Shown one piece after another: positions 33,416-44,700 of a stretch of 64,000 nucleotides of DNA (its first letter is position 1; every line of letters starts with the position of its first letter). The position numbers and the translations under genes are program-made. The DNA is taken from contig NC_046677.1 in assembly GCF_003369915.1 (NCBI RefSeq), positions 4,650,001 through 4,714,000 of the forward strand, given 5' to 3'. This stretch comes from Drosophila miranda (Eukaryota > Arthropoda > Insecta > Diptera > Drosophilidae). Below the pieces are notes generated by a model that saw only the letters and a list, made by a program, of their open reading frames with translations, was not told where the DNA came from and ran no database searches.

Positions 33416-35506
33416 TCAGGATCGAATGTCTTTCGCATGAAAGGTTCCTATTTCTCGGCCCTGCAGATTTTCCAGGAGGTAGAAACAATTACCCAGTTTT
33501 TTCCGCACGCGACATTTCAGAAATTTAGGAGCCAATTTGGCATTCAAATTTTGCGTGAATTTGCTCAAGGAAAAATTTCGGTGAAATACTTCCTGACCTT
33601 CTCGGAACGACACAGGCTTGGCTCGTAAATTGTATTGAGCAACGTTGCGCTCATACGCTTTCTTAATATTGCCCTGTATATCTTTTCGTATTAGAGCTAA
33701 ATTGTCTGACCTAGCTACCGGGACAACGGGTTCTTCCAGCAAGTCTAAATCCTTCAGAAGCTTATAATCCGTCCCATGAGTGAGCATATCTAAGCCAAAC
33801 AGGGCTCGATATGGTGAACAACCTAAGGACTGATGTAGTGACGATCGCAGCGAACAAGATATACTTGAGAGATGCTGATCCCAGTATGTCTGATCCTGCT
33901 GAAGATATGCTCGCACGGCAGCTAACAATGAACGATTTACTCGTTCCGCCGCATTACTTTGGGGAGAGTATAGTGCCGTGTACATATGTTTAATTCCCAG
34001 CTGTGTCAAGAATGCGTTGAATTCTGTAGCTTTGAATTGTTTTCCATTGTCGCTTACAATAGTTTCAGGCACCCCATATGCATGAAAGATATGCTTTAGC
34101 AGAAATTCTTGGATTACTACGGAAGTAAATTTCTTCAGGGGGTGTAGCCAATGGTATTTACTAAAGTGATCCAAGACAATTAGCAAACCAACATGTCCAT
34201 TTTTGCTGCGTGGATAAGGTCCAAGCAGATCTATGTATAATCGTTGAAATGGTCGACAAGTTGGTATGTGGTTTCCCATGGGTGGCCGCAGAGTATAATT
34301 AGGAGCTTTGCATGCTTTGCACACCTCACAACTACGAGTATACTCTCGAACATCTTTAGCTAAGCCGGGCCAAAACAGACTTCTTCGAACTTTTTCTATG
34401 GTCTTTTGCATGCCGGCATGCGCTGAAGTAGGATTGTCATGAGCTTGTTTAAGAACGTCGGTCTTCAATCGCTCGGGAACCCATAACTTCCAAGTTCGAC
34501 TGTCTTGCTCCGCCTTTCCATCTGCGTGTTCGGTTCGAATGTACAGAAATTGGTCGATAATCTTCAGATCGGGCAGTTGAGAGGAATTTTTCTGATACTG
34601 TTCTTTTAACTGTTGGTAGCTCTCATCCTGAAAGGCATCGGATTCGAGATCTATCACAGGACTCATCACTACTGCGGATACTTTAGGTTCATGTAATCGG
34701 GAAAGAGCATCGGGGACAATGTGATCTTTTCCTTTTCGGTGCGATATCGAGAATTTAAATTGCTGCAATCTAAAAATCCATCGAGCTAACCTCCCCGACA
34801 CGTTTTGCTGGCGCATTAGCCACAACAAACTGGAATGATCAGTAACCACTTCGAATTCCTGCAGTTCCAGATAGCAACGGAACTTTTCGATGGCCAGAAT
34901 TACGGCCAAGCACTCGCGCTCCGTAACGCTATAGTTACGTTGCGCACGACTTAGTTTTTTCGACATAAACGCTATTGGCTTTTCCTGCAGATCCACCAAT
35001 TGCACGAGCACGGCTCCTATACCAAAATCACTAGCATCACAGTGGAGGAAAAATTTCTGTTCGAAGTCTGGGTTTTCAAGCACTGGAGCAGAAGTCAACA
35101 CGGTTTTTAAAGAGTCCATTGCGACTTGTGCTTCCGGGGTCCAAATAAATTTCTTTTTGTTGGAAAGAAGCTCGGTGATAGGACAGGATAGCTCAGAGAA
35201 ATTCTGGATGAATCTCCGGTACCAGCCACAGACCCCAAGAAAACCGCGAACCTGTTTTAGATTCCTTGGCGGTGGCCAGTTCACTATACAAGCTACTTTG
35301 GAGGGATCAGTGCAAATACCTCCATTACTGATGACGTATCCAAGATAATTTACGCTGGTGACACAGAACTGACTCTTCTTAATATTCAGAGTCAGGTTGG
35401 CTTTTCTGAACTGTTCAGCAAGTCGTAACAGCACGGCTAGATGGGAAGAGAAATCTGCTGATACGATGCAGAGATCGTCCAAGTATCCAAAGACGCAGTA
35501 ACGCAA
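33416..35506 (-). CDS. pol: Retrotransposon pol, 3' part (internal copy B)
   Basis: Predicted product of 696 residues identical to that of 27018-29108 (offset 6,398 bp): YLDD, RNase H, HHCC finger and D,D-35-E integrase all present. It has the same break from the upstream pol frame. Confidence 0.92.
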   Translation of the reverse strand: MRYCVFGYLDDLCIVSADFSSHLAVLLRLAEQFRKANLTLNIKKSQFCVTSVNYLGYVISNGGICTDPSKVACIVNWPPPRNLKQVRGFLGVCGWYRRFIQNFSELSCPITELLSNKKKFIWTPEAQVAMDSLKTVLTSAPVLENPDFEQKFFLHCDASDFGIGAVLVQLVDLQEKPIAFMSKKLSRAQRNYSVTERECLAVILAIEKFRCYLELQEFEVVTDHSSLLWLMRQQNVSGRLARWIFRLQQFKFSISHRKGKDHIVPDALSRLHEPKVSAVVMSPVIDLESDAFQDESYQQLKEQYQKNSSQLPDLKIIDQFLYIRTEHADGKAEQDSRTWKLWVPERLKTDVLKQAHDNPTSAHAGMQKTIEKVRRSLFWPGLAKDVREYTRSCEVCKACKAPNYTLRPPMGNHIPTCRPFQRLYIDLLGPYPRSKNGHVGLLIVLDHFSKYHWLHPLKKFTSVVIQEFLLKHIFHAYGVPETIVSDNGKQFKATEFNAFLTQLGIKHMYTALYSPQSNAAERVNRSLLAAVRAYLQQDQTYWDQHLSSISCSLRSSLHQSLGCSPYRALFGLDMLTHGTDYKLLKDLDLLEEPVVPVARSDNLALIRKDIQGNIKKAYERNVAQYNLRAKPVSFREGQEVFHRNFSLSKFTQNLNAKLAPKFLKCRVRKKLGNCFYLLENLQGREIGTFHAKDIRS

Positions 35507-36699
35507 ATCCGGGGAATGATCTCATCCATCAAACGACACATAGTGGATGGAGCGTTACACAGGCCAAAAGGCATAACCTTAAACTGATATAAAGGCCTTC
35601 CCGGGACCGTAAAAGCAGTTAGTGACTTGGAATCCTCAGAGAGTTCGATCTGCCAATATGCATCTTTTAGGTCCAGCTTGGTTATGATATTTGCCTTGGG
35701 CAACCGGGCAAAAATACCATCGATACTTGGTAATGGGTAGGCATCCTTACGGGTGACTTCATTCAGTCTTCGAGCATCGAGACACAGACGGACTTTGTTG
35801 GGCTTGAGAACCAGTCGCATTGGCGAACTCCAAGCACTGGATGACGGTTCGATAACGCCTAGTTGGAGCATGCGATCTACCTCAGCATAAAGCAACTTTT
35901 CCACCGCTGGGCTAACCGGGTAAAAGCGTTGTTTTACGGGGGCGGCCTGACCTACATCGATATGATGCTTAAGCAAGGCCGTACGCCCTAGTCCCTCCGT
36001 CGCGTTGGGAAATAACTGTTTAACTACCTCGAGTTGTTGGTTTTGCTGCCTAGTTAAGGGATACCGTAAGGGATCTGGTTCGGCTGCCTCATCGTCTTTC
36101 GAACTTATCTCGACAGCTGCAATGATGTCTGGGGCCAGCGAAAAGGATCTCCAAAAATCGTGACCTAGGATTAGATTTTGTGTCAGGGATGGAATTATAT
36201 ATAACTTCATGGGTTTCTCGATAGTTCGATAACGCATGATGACATTTAATACCCCCAGTATCTGTTGACTTTGGCCATCTGCAGTTTTTGCAGTGGCTTT
36301 TATTAGTTTATATTCAGAAAAGGATGAAAAATCAGTCTGAGCTACTTCAGCACCTATACAGCTGATACTTGCGCCGGTGTCTAACAGCCCCTGTTCTGTT
36401 CGACCCAGAAAGGATACTTCGGCATAACTGCGCATATCCTTGGGACTATTAATAATAGCGGAAACTAACAGTCTACGGTTATTTTTGACATTATCATAAT
36501 ATTTTCTTAAACGCTGGATTCGTTTTGGGGCTTCATGTGGTTTTTCATTAAAAATTCTGTTTCGAACCTCTAAATATTTATGAATCCGTTCGGGATAGGG
36601 TAAAAACCGACAACCTCTCTTTACGATCGTATTCGTTTCCTTTCTTTTCTCACAACAAGAAGCCAAACTCTTCTTGTCTCGCTCTAAGTCAACGGGCAA
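35437..36699 (-). CDS. pol: Retrotransposon pol, 5' part: protease and N-terminal RT (internal copy B)
   Basis: Same 420-residue product as 29039-30301, with DTGAS protease and RT fingers/palm. It is broken at the same homopolymer (35511-35514 on the plus strand). Confidence 0.9.
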   Translation of the reverse strand: MPVDLERDKKSLASCCEKRKETNTIVKRGCRFLPYPERIHKYLEVRNRIFNEKPHEAPKRIQRLRKYYDNVKNNRRLLVSAIINSPKDMRSYAEVSFLGRTEQGLLDTGASISCIGAEVAQTDFSSFSEYKLIKATAKTADGQSQQILGVLNVIMRYRTIEKPMKLYIIPSLTQNLILGHDFWRSFSLAPDIIAAVEISSKDDEAAEPDPLRYPLTRQQNQQLEVVKQLFPNATEGLGRTALLKHHIDVGQAAPVKQRFYPVSPAVEKLLYAEVDRMLQLGVIEPSSSAWSSPMRLVLKPNKVRLCLDARRLNEVTRKDAYPLPSIDGIFARLPKANIITKLDLKDAYWQIELSEDSKSLTAFTVPGRPLYQFKVMPFGLCNAPSTMCRLMDEIIPRICVTASLDTWTISASYQQISLPI

Positions 36700-36701
36700 G
36701 A

Positions 36702-38351
36702 TTAATGGTGGTTTTTTGGGGGCATCCGGCTGTTGTTGGATGCACCCTTCTGACGGTTTTCCGAAGCTCTACGAATGCATGTTTGGCACTGCGGCTTATA
36801 GACATTCGGAGCTCCACAGCCGTAACAAAATATCCGCCTATCTGCCATACAATTTTCCCACACATGTCCAAGCTCCTCACAATTCCAACAAGAACGCTTA
36901 GCCGTCGAACTTTGAATGGCCTCTACGCTGATATCCTCATACTCTTCTTGATCGCTTTCAGGGCGCGATTCCTCCAGACTATGTATCGAACGACGGCCGA
37001 CCGGTGGCCGAGACTTGTCAGATTTCTGTAACTCCTGCACTAGATTTTCATGCATCTGTACTAATCTTCTCAATTGACCAACTGAGCTAATGGACTGATA
37101 TAAGATTTTGTGACGGGTTTCGGGAAGCAAATTTGCTTTTAATATTTCTATTAATTCCTCTTCCGCCATTTTAATGCCAAATTTATCTATAAGACCAGCC
37201 ACGGCGTCGTGAAAAGCGACGAAGGGTTCTCCGACGTGTTGCTTTCGAGCTCGAATCAATTCCTTGCTCATAAACTCCGAACGATAGTCTTTATATTGTT
37301 GTCTAAGAGCTGCACAAAATTCTGTCCAAACGATGCGATCTACCTGCTTGTGGTATCTCCAATACCAATCGCGCGCTTTGCCAACCAGCAAGATGTGCAA
37401 ATGTTTGCAAAGGCCGAGAAAATCGCGATCCAAGGTTTCATCGGTTAATGTTTTGACTCGGTAAATGAATTCTTCTACCCCTAAACCTTCGGTAGAACCA
37501 TCAAAAGGAACATTCCACTTTTGCATAATGTTGGCCGTCTTGGCCGTTCGCAGGCTAGTCATGCTGTTTATACATGAAACTGGTGTTGGGATATTTGGCC
37601 TCGCATACCCTTCCTGCGGACTCGCTGGCGGCTGAATCTGCAAAGTGGATATGGCTCTGGCCACAGTGCGCTCAATTATCTGTTGGAGGACATCCAAGTC
37701 CAACCCCTGGCTTAGAGGGGCTGTCCGTGCGTTGGTTGCTTCCCAAGGGCTAGAGTGAGTGGCGACATTAGCTGCCGGAGCTTCAGTCTGGTTGGAGCTA
37801 CGGCTAGCATCCAATCCCGACAAACACACTACTTCCGGACCGGAAGATCGACCTGGCGGGAACTTCGGGACCTGCTTTTTGGCTGATGCTCGAGTTCTTT
37901 TGGAACGAGTTGGCCTAGTGGTTCGTTCTACCGGGACTGAACCTACAGTTGGAAGTTGGCTCAATTGGGTATTCTTGCCATTTCCCTCGGATATCTTTCC
38001 CGTCTCTGGCTGACAATGTCCATTTGCCGGGGTCTGTACGACCTCCAAAGCTTTGGCAAGACTTCGAGTAGTAATTCCCGAGGGACCGGGTAATTCTGTT
38101 GGTTCCGGCTGCGGCTTGTTTGGAGAACAATTGCCAACAACTAGTTTTGCTTGAGATAACGTACATACTCGGCTACAGTTCGGACAATCATCGTGATGAG
38201 GGAACCATTCTTCCAGACATGCTTTATGGAAAACGTGATTGCACGGAGTACAAAAACACGGCTGAGTATTGGACATTTCGGAGCAACAAATGCCGCAAAA
38301 GTTTTCCGAACTCAGCGGATTGTTTTGCTGAGGACTATGTCGCAGCGGCAT
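36702..38351 (-). CDS. gag: Retrotransposon gag with N-terminal RING-H2 finger (internal copy B)
   Basis: Same 549-residue product as 30304-31953: RING-H2 at residues 19-59, capsid-like core, CCHC knuckle at 488-501. This copy lies next to the full 5' LTR, so it is the one most likely to be transcribed. Confidence 0.92.
   Translation of the reverse strand: MPLRHSPQQNNPLSSENFCGICCSEMSNTQPCFCTPCNHVFHKACLEEWFPHHDDCPNCSRVCTLSQAKLVVGNCSPNKPQPEPTELPGPSGITTRSLAKALEVVQTPANGHCQPETGKISEGNGKNTQLSQLPTVGSVPVERTTRPTRSKRTRASAKKQVPKFPPGRSSGPEVVCLSGLDASRSSNQTEAPAANVATHSSPWEATNARTAPLSQGLDLDVLQQIIERTVARAISTLQIQPPASPQEGYARPNIPTPVSCINSMTSLRTAKTANIMQKWNVPFDGSTEGLGVEEFIYRVKTLTDETLDRDFLGLCKHLHILLVGKARDWYWRYHKQVDRIVWTEFCAALRQQYKDYRSEFMSKELIRARKQHVGEPFVAFHDAVAGLIDKFGIKMAEEELIEILKANLLPETRHKILYQSISSVGQLRRLVQMHENLVQELQKSDKSRPPVGRRSIHSLEESRPESDQEEYEDISVEAIQSSTAKRSCWNCEELGHVWENCMADRRIFCYGCGAPNVYKPQCQTCIRRASENRQKGASNNSRMPPKNHH
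36711..36717 (-). promoter_or_regulatory. Gag-pol -1 frameshift site A AAA AAC (copy B)
   Basis: Same heptamer and same position relative to the gag stop as in copy A. Confidence 0.75.
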
Positions 38352-39343
38352 TTTTATTAAGTTTTTTTTTTTTTTATTTTTTTTTTTCTATATTCTACCA
38401 AATTTTTCCTAGGGTGACATTTAATGGGTGACATAATAAGATAGGGATAGGAGTTGCGAATCTTTGGAACAGCGACAAAAGAATTGATTTTGTTTGGGCT
38501 ATGGTTTCTAATTTGCATTGTCTTAGTATCAGTGCACTGGTTTAAGTTTCCACATATGATTCGGCAAGGATACGCAAGCAGCATACGCGCTAGTTCCAGA
38601 CAACCATATGCAGCCACCGCTGCCGCTGGAATAATACCCGCCAATGGTAAGGGTATGAGTGAAGACCAAATCTGGGACCGCCATCTCTGTGCTCCCATCA
38701 CCCGTACAGGGACAATCAGTACTGATATCCGGCCGAAACCAAATATGCAATATTCTGCAATTGTATGCAACCGTATGCTATGCGCAAAGAGTAACAATAC
38801 CAAATCCGAATCAACCGCACAGTTCAATCTATTGAAACTAATATCCGCTGAATTAACTGTAGCTTGGAGGACGCGACCTAAACCAATCTCGCTTGTTCGG
38901 TATGAATACGCAAGCAGCATATATACACATTCCAGACAACAAGTTTGACTAGCCCGACAGGATGCGTCAACATGGGAAGTACTTTCTCCATTCCGGATGA
39001 TCACTTAAGCTTCCCTTCGTCGTAGACTCGACAACTTCCCCATAAAACTCAGAGGAACAACCAGTATTAGGATCCAAGCAGAATCCGCAATATTCTGAAA
39101 TTGTATCGGAGCAATGACCAGATCGTTTAGAGAAAACTAAAGTCAGCATTAAGCATATGAATACAAACGAGCAATAGGTGGGACGAGCCAATAGCTGATT
39201 TTGTTGCTAAAGTTACCAATACTTTTTACTGTCACTATAACTTTGGCTAGGGACCCACGTTGGGCGCCAAAAAATTTATGTAACAACGTTACACCCTCGC
39301 GTCCAACTGGGTATAGACAGTAGCTAGCATTGAAAAAAAACCT
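38352..39343 (-). other. 5' leader of internal copy B
   Basis: Same leader as 31954-32945, including the duplicated blocks and the second PBS-like site (39254-39269). Confidence 0.6.
39254..39269 (-). promoter_or_regulatory. Second, internal PBS-like site (copy B)
   Basis: TGGCGCCCAACGTGGG in element orientation, about 90 bp inside the outer PBS, again preceded by an LTR-end-like GTTACA. Confidence 0.6.
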
Positions 39344-39361
39344 GCCCCACGTTGGGCGCCA
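39344..39361 (-). promoter_or_regulatory. Primer-binding site, tRNA-Lys type (copy B, next to the full 5' LTR)
   Basis: TGGCGCCCAACGTGGGGC in element orientation, with an 8-base spacer to the LTR at 39370. This is the functional position. Confidence 0.78.
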
Positions 39362-39369
39362 AATATTTA

Positions 39370-41764
39370 TGTAAAACTTCCACGATATATTTCTATCCGT
39401 GAGTAGGGGATGGATTGGAGGGGATGTCGAGGTCACGGCCGGGGGGGATTCTTTGGTTCCGTGCTCATTCGGTAACTTGGGGGGGGGTTCGTTTGACCGC
39501 GTCTCGACTCCTACTACATAAACTTTAAATTTTTTAGAATCCCGTGACTCTACCGGGAGCGAACTCCGAAAACAACACTATGCCTATTCCGAGCATAACG
39601 GACATTAAATGGCACAATCATAGGGCTTACCCGAAAAGTACTAGTGGCTTTCGTCGGCGTGTTCCAAACTCTCGCGGGCGTGAGGTCTTGCGATGGAAGT
39701 CGACCCACACGATTCTATACCCACCCTTCCATGATTTCCAGTGGTGCGAAGGTTCTGGAAATCCCTAAAATTCTTACCCTACTCCATTACGTCACCCTGT
39801 CCCTTGGAAATTATAAGTCTACTCCATGTTCATTGCTAATAACATTCAATATATTTCGTTGTACTTCATCATAGACATGTTGCTTCAATCAAAATCTAGC
39901 AAACCAAGTTTCACTTCCAAAAATAACACAAGTATTAAACTACAATCAGCAGGCAACTCAAAAAAAAAAATTTTTAGTTATAGGTATATATAAACGGTGG
40001 AGTATAAATAGAAAAGATAGGAATATAATATAGGATATTCGAAATAAGTAAACTAGGTATGTATAAAGGAAAAAAAATAAAAATCAAAAAAATTTTCAAA
40101 AGCAGCGGGGGTCATACCAGCGATCAGCAATGGTGAGCCAAAACGAAATTTAATTAAACATTATAAATTTATTTTTTTTTTTTTTCTGGGTTGAGGAGAT
40201 GTTTTTTTCTATGTTGGTTAGTGTATAGCTTGGCTACGTTTCCATGCATTAAAAGAATGCAGGGAATGCGAGCAAGGCAAGCTTAGCAGAATGACACCGA
40301 AGAGACCGAAAAGCTTCGAGCGTGTGGAACGCAAGCGTTGCGCTCTCTTATCAGCAGCGGCTGGCCGCTGCTCATGCGTTTTAGGTTTTGACGAAGACAG
40401 GCGCAAAGGAGAAAATTAAAATTGGGTCACTTACGGCTTTAATACAGTGGTCCCTCGCTGAAAGGCGCCTTTCGTTGTGGAGCTGTGGAAACCATGTTAA
40501 TGTGTGCCCAGGGCGAAGGGGGATTGGTAAATAGGGGGGGTATGGAAAAGGTTTTTTTTTTTGTTTTTTTTTTTGTTTTTTGTAGTCTGTTACTTTATGA
40601 TTAAGTTTTTCGGTCCCCAACCCGAAAAAATAAATTCCGCTTTGAGAACTTTCACATTCCCGCCTATCGAGGTAGGACTGTGACGCAGAGTTAAGGAAAG
40701 TTACATAGTCATATAAGTGCTCAGAAGGAACCAAAAAAATTACAATTAAAACTACACTATGCTACGAAATCTGGGTCCGGATCCGTGGCGGCGTCTTCTA
40801 GGCCGCCGCAGACAGCGAGTTAGCGGCGCATAGGGGGGGGTGATCTCTATGCCCTCTATGCGCGTACGTTAGATATGGCGCCAGGGTGATGGCCGGTGGA
40901 GGTTATGTCGCCGGGCAGGTGGATGCTTCAACGACTCCAAAAGGGACAAAAAATCTCCGCCCCACACCAAGGTCGACTCCGAAGAGTACTCCCGTCAAGG
41001 GTGGGAGTTTGGTGTGGGTGGGGCAGAACTTTGGGGAGAGCCGGGTGGCTACCGCTCGGGGCCAGGGCCCTATGGGCGAAACAGAACCAAAACCACGAGG
41101 GCTAAGAAAAAAATCTAACTTTTCCCTACAGGGCACTGTAACATACCAGTTTTTCGGACTTTTCCACGGAGACACGAGCGTTGGGTTCTCCTGGCAGAGC
41201 TGCGGGACGCACGGGTTTGCAACAAGAACAACACTTGCTGGCGAGGCGAGGCAAATATGCACTTTTCGCCAGGGTAGTTTCTTGCCAGTTTTCTCGGCGC
41301 ACGATTATTAATTTTCGACCGATTTTTGCGGCGCGCCCACCGTGTGGGATTTTCCCCGTTCCGTTTTATTTCTTTTCGGTTTGTCTTTGTGGCACTTATT
41401 TGGGTTACTTTTCTTTTCTTTTGGGCTTACACGTGGTCGATTTAGTTATATATTTGCTACCGACGCGGAGATAGCCACCGGCTGCACAGATTCAAATTTT
41501 CGAAAGAGAACGTTCTGGTGCTTTTGCACTGCTTAAATAAGAGCTTACCGATCTTAAAGCTCGGCTTCGAAAGCTCCGTTGCGATGCTCTGCACAGCACT
41601 TACGGCAGCTCAGCTCAGCTGTTCCCTACCTCGAGCTTGCTTGCACCCACCCCAACTATACTATGCCCTGCAGCGATAATTGGCCCAAGGTTATTGCATG
41701 CGATATCCGAGCACCATAGCGATAACCTATTTTGAATCGGTATTGTCCAACCGCAACCGTTACA
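39370..41764 (-). repeat. 5' LTR (2,395 bp)
   Basis: Full-length partner of 24580-26974, with equal length. It would supply the promoter for the element. Its outer end is TGTAACGG in element orientation, abutting the GATT duplication at 41765-41768. Confidence 0.92.
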
Positions 41765-44700
41765 GATTTTCATTTGTATATTAATACAATTAATCTTAAT
41801 GGTGGATTTCTCGGACTCTAGTTAAAGTTCATGAGATAAATATTACTTGATTTGAGCAACAGATAGATAAACCTTCAGATATCCATGGTATTCTATTGAA
41901 ATATCTTTGTGCAAGTAATATTTTTCGTCTATTCTTTAAATAAACCAAGAGAAACCCACATCGAGTGGTGTTAGCACGCATAGACATGTAGTATGGTATT
42001 AGAAAAAGCATTAGAAAGTGTTTTTGCATGGCGATTGGTTTGGTTTTTTTGGTGGATTGGTGCTGGGCAGATATATCGGGGTGCATGAACCGCAAAACGA
42101 ATGGAATGCTAAGGACATGGACATACTTTACAGCCGGGAAGGCTATCTCCAGGGTGTATGTATCACCGCCAGTTTGTTGGCGTCCCTGGCGACCCGTCAA
42201 TGCCAGATCGTCATCCTCATCGCTGTAAGTTTTTGTGGGTTAACGAACAAATACAATACATAAAACATATAACATATACACAGGAAGTACACACAAAATA
42301 TATATATAATACACGACATGCTGGACCACTGAGGGTCTCTCCTTAGGGGCTCTACTTACTTGACCACCGGCAGTTCCGCCTCCATCACATAGACACCACC
42401 GTCCTTGGCCTGGCGACGCACGCGATTGTTCTGCGCCCCTCTATAATGATCGCACTTGACATCGATCTGAATGTCCTTGCACTCTCTATCCGAAAACAAA
42501 GATTAATTGGATATCAAAGCTTTCTTTCATGCAAAAACAAACCTCGTTCCCTCGATGGCATACGAGCAGAAGTTCCAGTCCCTGTTCAATCCATTCACAG
42601 AGTTCGTCACCTTCTGCCGCAGCACTGCCTGTCCCGCCTTGTTGCACAGCACATCCGAGGGGAAGAGCATCTTGATGCGGAACACACGCTGCGCGGGCTT
42701 CGAGGGCGAGCAGGATGGATAGACCAGAGGCATCGAGGGTTCGCGCGTGGGACGCCAGAAGCCCTCGGCTCCGCAGGTGTAGAATTCGGGCACTTGTTCG
42801 GAGAAGCGTAGACCAGCATTGCAGGCAATCTCACACACCTTGAACTGTCCGCCTGCGCCCCAGTCCTTGCAGACCTGCGAGCCACCCACGGGATCAGCCA
42901 AGGCAGGGCAGAAGTCAGCTAAAGAAATACATTTCAGATGAAAATAAATGATATTCAATAGCAGGATATTTTGTGGTGGATACTTACTCAACAGCGAAAC
43001 CTTAAAGCTGCAGGAAGCCGTATTGCCAGCCGCATCGGAGGCAATGTAGGTGATATCGTAGGTGCCCCAGAGGAGGGTCGTGCCCGAGCGATGTCCATTG
43101 CGTTCGTAGATCTTCGTGACGCCAATATTGTCGCTGAAGTGTGGCTCATCCCAGGTGACGACGGCCGAACCGTTCTTGGCTATGACCCAAAGATCGCCAG
43201 GGCAGTGCTCGACGACTGGTGGCTCCTTGTCCACAACCAGCTGCTGGCAATTGCCGCCGGTATAGCCCACAGGACACTTGCGTTGTCCGCACAGCGAGGG
43301 TACATTCCGCTCCACGCCCCCGGAGGTGACCTCATAGCCGGCCCAGTTGAGAATAAGACCGGGATAGAGTACTGGTTCCGAGCGACAGTCGCGCACTTGC
43401 TTCTGGATCTCGGAGGTGATGTCGAGGGCGCGGGCCCACACCTGGGTCTTGGTCACGGTGCCCTGGAAGCCGGCATCTGAGTAGGCCAACTCATGGCTGA
43501 CGCCGCCATAGGGCTGTGGACGACCCAGCACCGACCAGAGATACCCAGGGAGGGCTCCTCCAGCGCCGTACTCCATTTTGCTGGCAATCAATCCTTCGGT
43601 GATGAGCTGCAGCTGTCCGCTGACGCCGTCCCAGACGACAGCCACATGATGCCACTGTCCATCGTTGACGGAGGTGTACTCGCCGAAGCTCAGGAAGGCA
43701 TCGGATTGGTCCTCAAACAGCGAGACCTGCACGCCACTGGAGTGGGCCTGCAGCAGGAGGCGACGGTGTTGCGTCATGCGTGCGGATTCCACTCCGTACA
43801 GCGAAAAGAAGATGCCGGGATCGTCCTTCTGGGCGAATTGCACCCACATGGCCACCGTCAAGCTGTTGGCTCCGCCCGTGGCGAAGGGCACCACCTGGGC
43901 GGCCGTAGACCTCGAGGGATCGCTGAAGTACAGATCGTAGTCCACTTGGATGGCCTTGCGGCAATCATCGCCGGTCATGTTGAAGGGGCACTGGCAGTAG
44001 AAGCCGTTGGTGAGGTCCACACAGCTAGCCCCAGGCGGACACGAGTTGTCCTTGCAGTCGGCAATGTCCTGTTCGCAATTGCGGCCCGTAAAGCCCGCGG
44101 GACACTGGCAGCTGTAGCCAGCACCATTGTCCACACAGGTGGCACCGTTCTGGCAGACATGCTCCTCGCAGGCATCGTACTCGTACTGGCAGCCAATGCC
44201 GGAGTAATCCGCCGGACAGCTGCAGTTCAGGCCGGAGCCAAAGTCCTGGCACTTGCCGCCGTGCATGCACGGATCGCCGATGCAGCGTTCGGGTGCCGTC
44301 TCGCAGTTCTTGCCATCGGTGCCGCTGGGGCACACACAGAAGTAGTCCTGGAACAGGTCAATGCAGCTGGCATCGTTCTGGCATGGCGCCTGGAGGCTGC
44401 AGGTCGTAACCTGCTGCTCGCAGCGCATGCCGCTCCATCCGGGCTCACAGCCGCACTCGAAGCCACCGACACGATCGCGACAGATGCCGTTGTTAAGGCA
44501 GGGCTGCGCCTCGCAGTCATCGATATCCGTCTCGCAGAGGATGCCCTTGAAGCCATCGCGGCAGACGCACTCGTACTTGTTGTCCAGATCCAGGCAGCGT
44601 TCGGTGCCCACGGGATTGCACGGATCGCTGAGGCACTCATCGATCTCCGCCTCGCAGCTGAGACCCACGTAGCCGGGACGGCACTTGCACGTAAAGCCAT

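Larger units (their letters stand above)
24580..41764 (-). mobile_element. Gypsy-class LTR retrotransposon, tandem form (LTR-internal-LTR'-internal-LTR)
   Basis: Outer ends are TGTAAC...GTTACA, flanked by GATT (24576-24579 and 41765-41768), the usual 4-bp Gypsy target duplication. Element orientation is minus. From its 5' end: LTR 39370-41764 (2,395 bp), internal 33373-39369 (5,997 bp), truncated LTR 32972-33372 (401 bp), internal 26975-32971 (5,997 bp), LTR 24580-26974 (2,395 bp). The internal regions are the same length and have identical predicted proteins. Long LTRs plus a tRNA-Lys type primer site recall the Ulysses/Osvaldo elements of Drosophila, from memory and tentatively. There is no env-like frame. 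The purine tract before the 3' LTR is short (GGGTGG). Confidence 0.93.
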
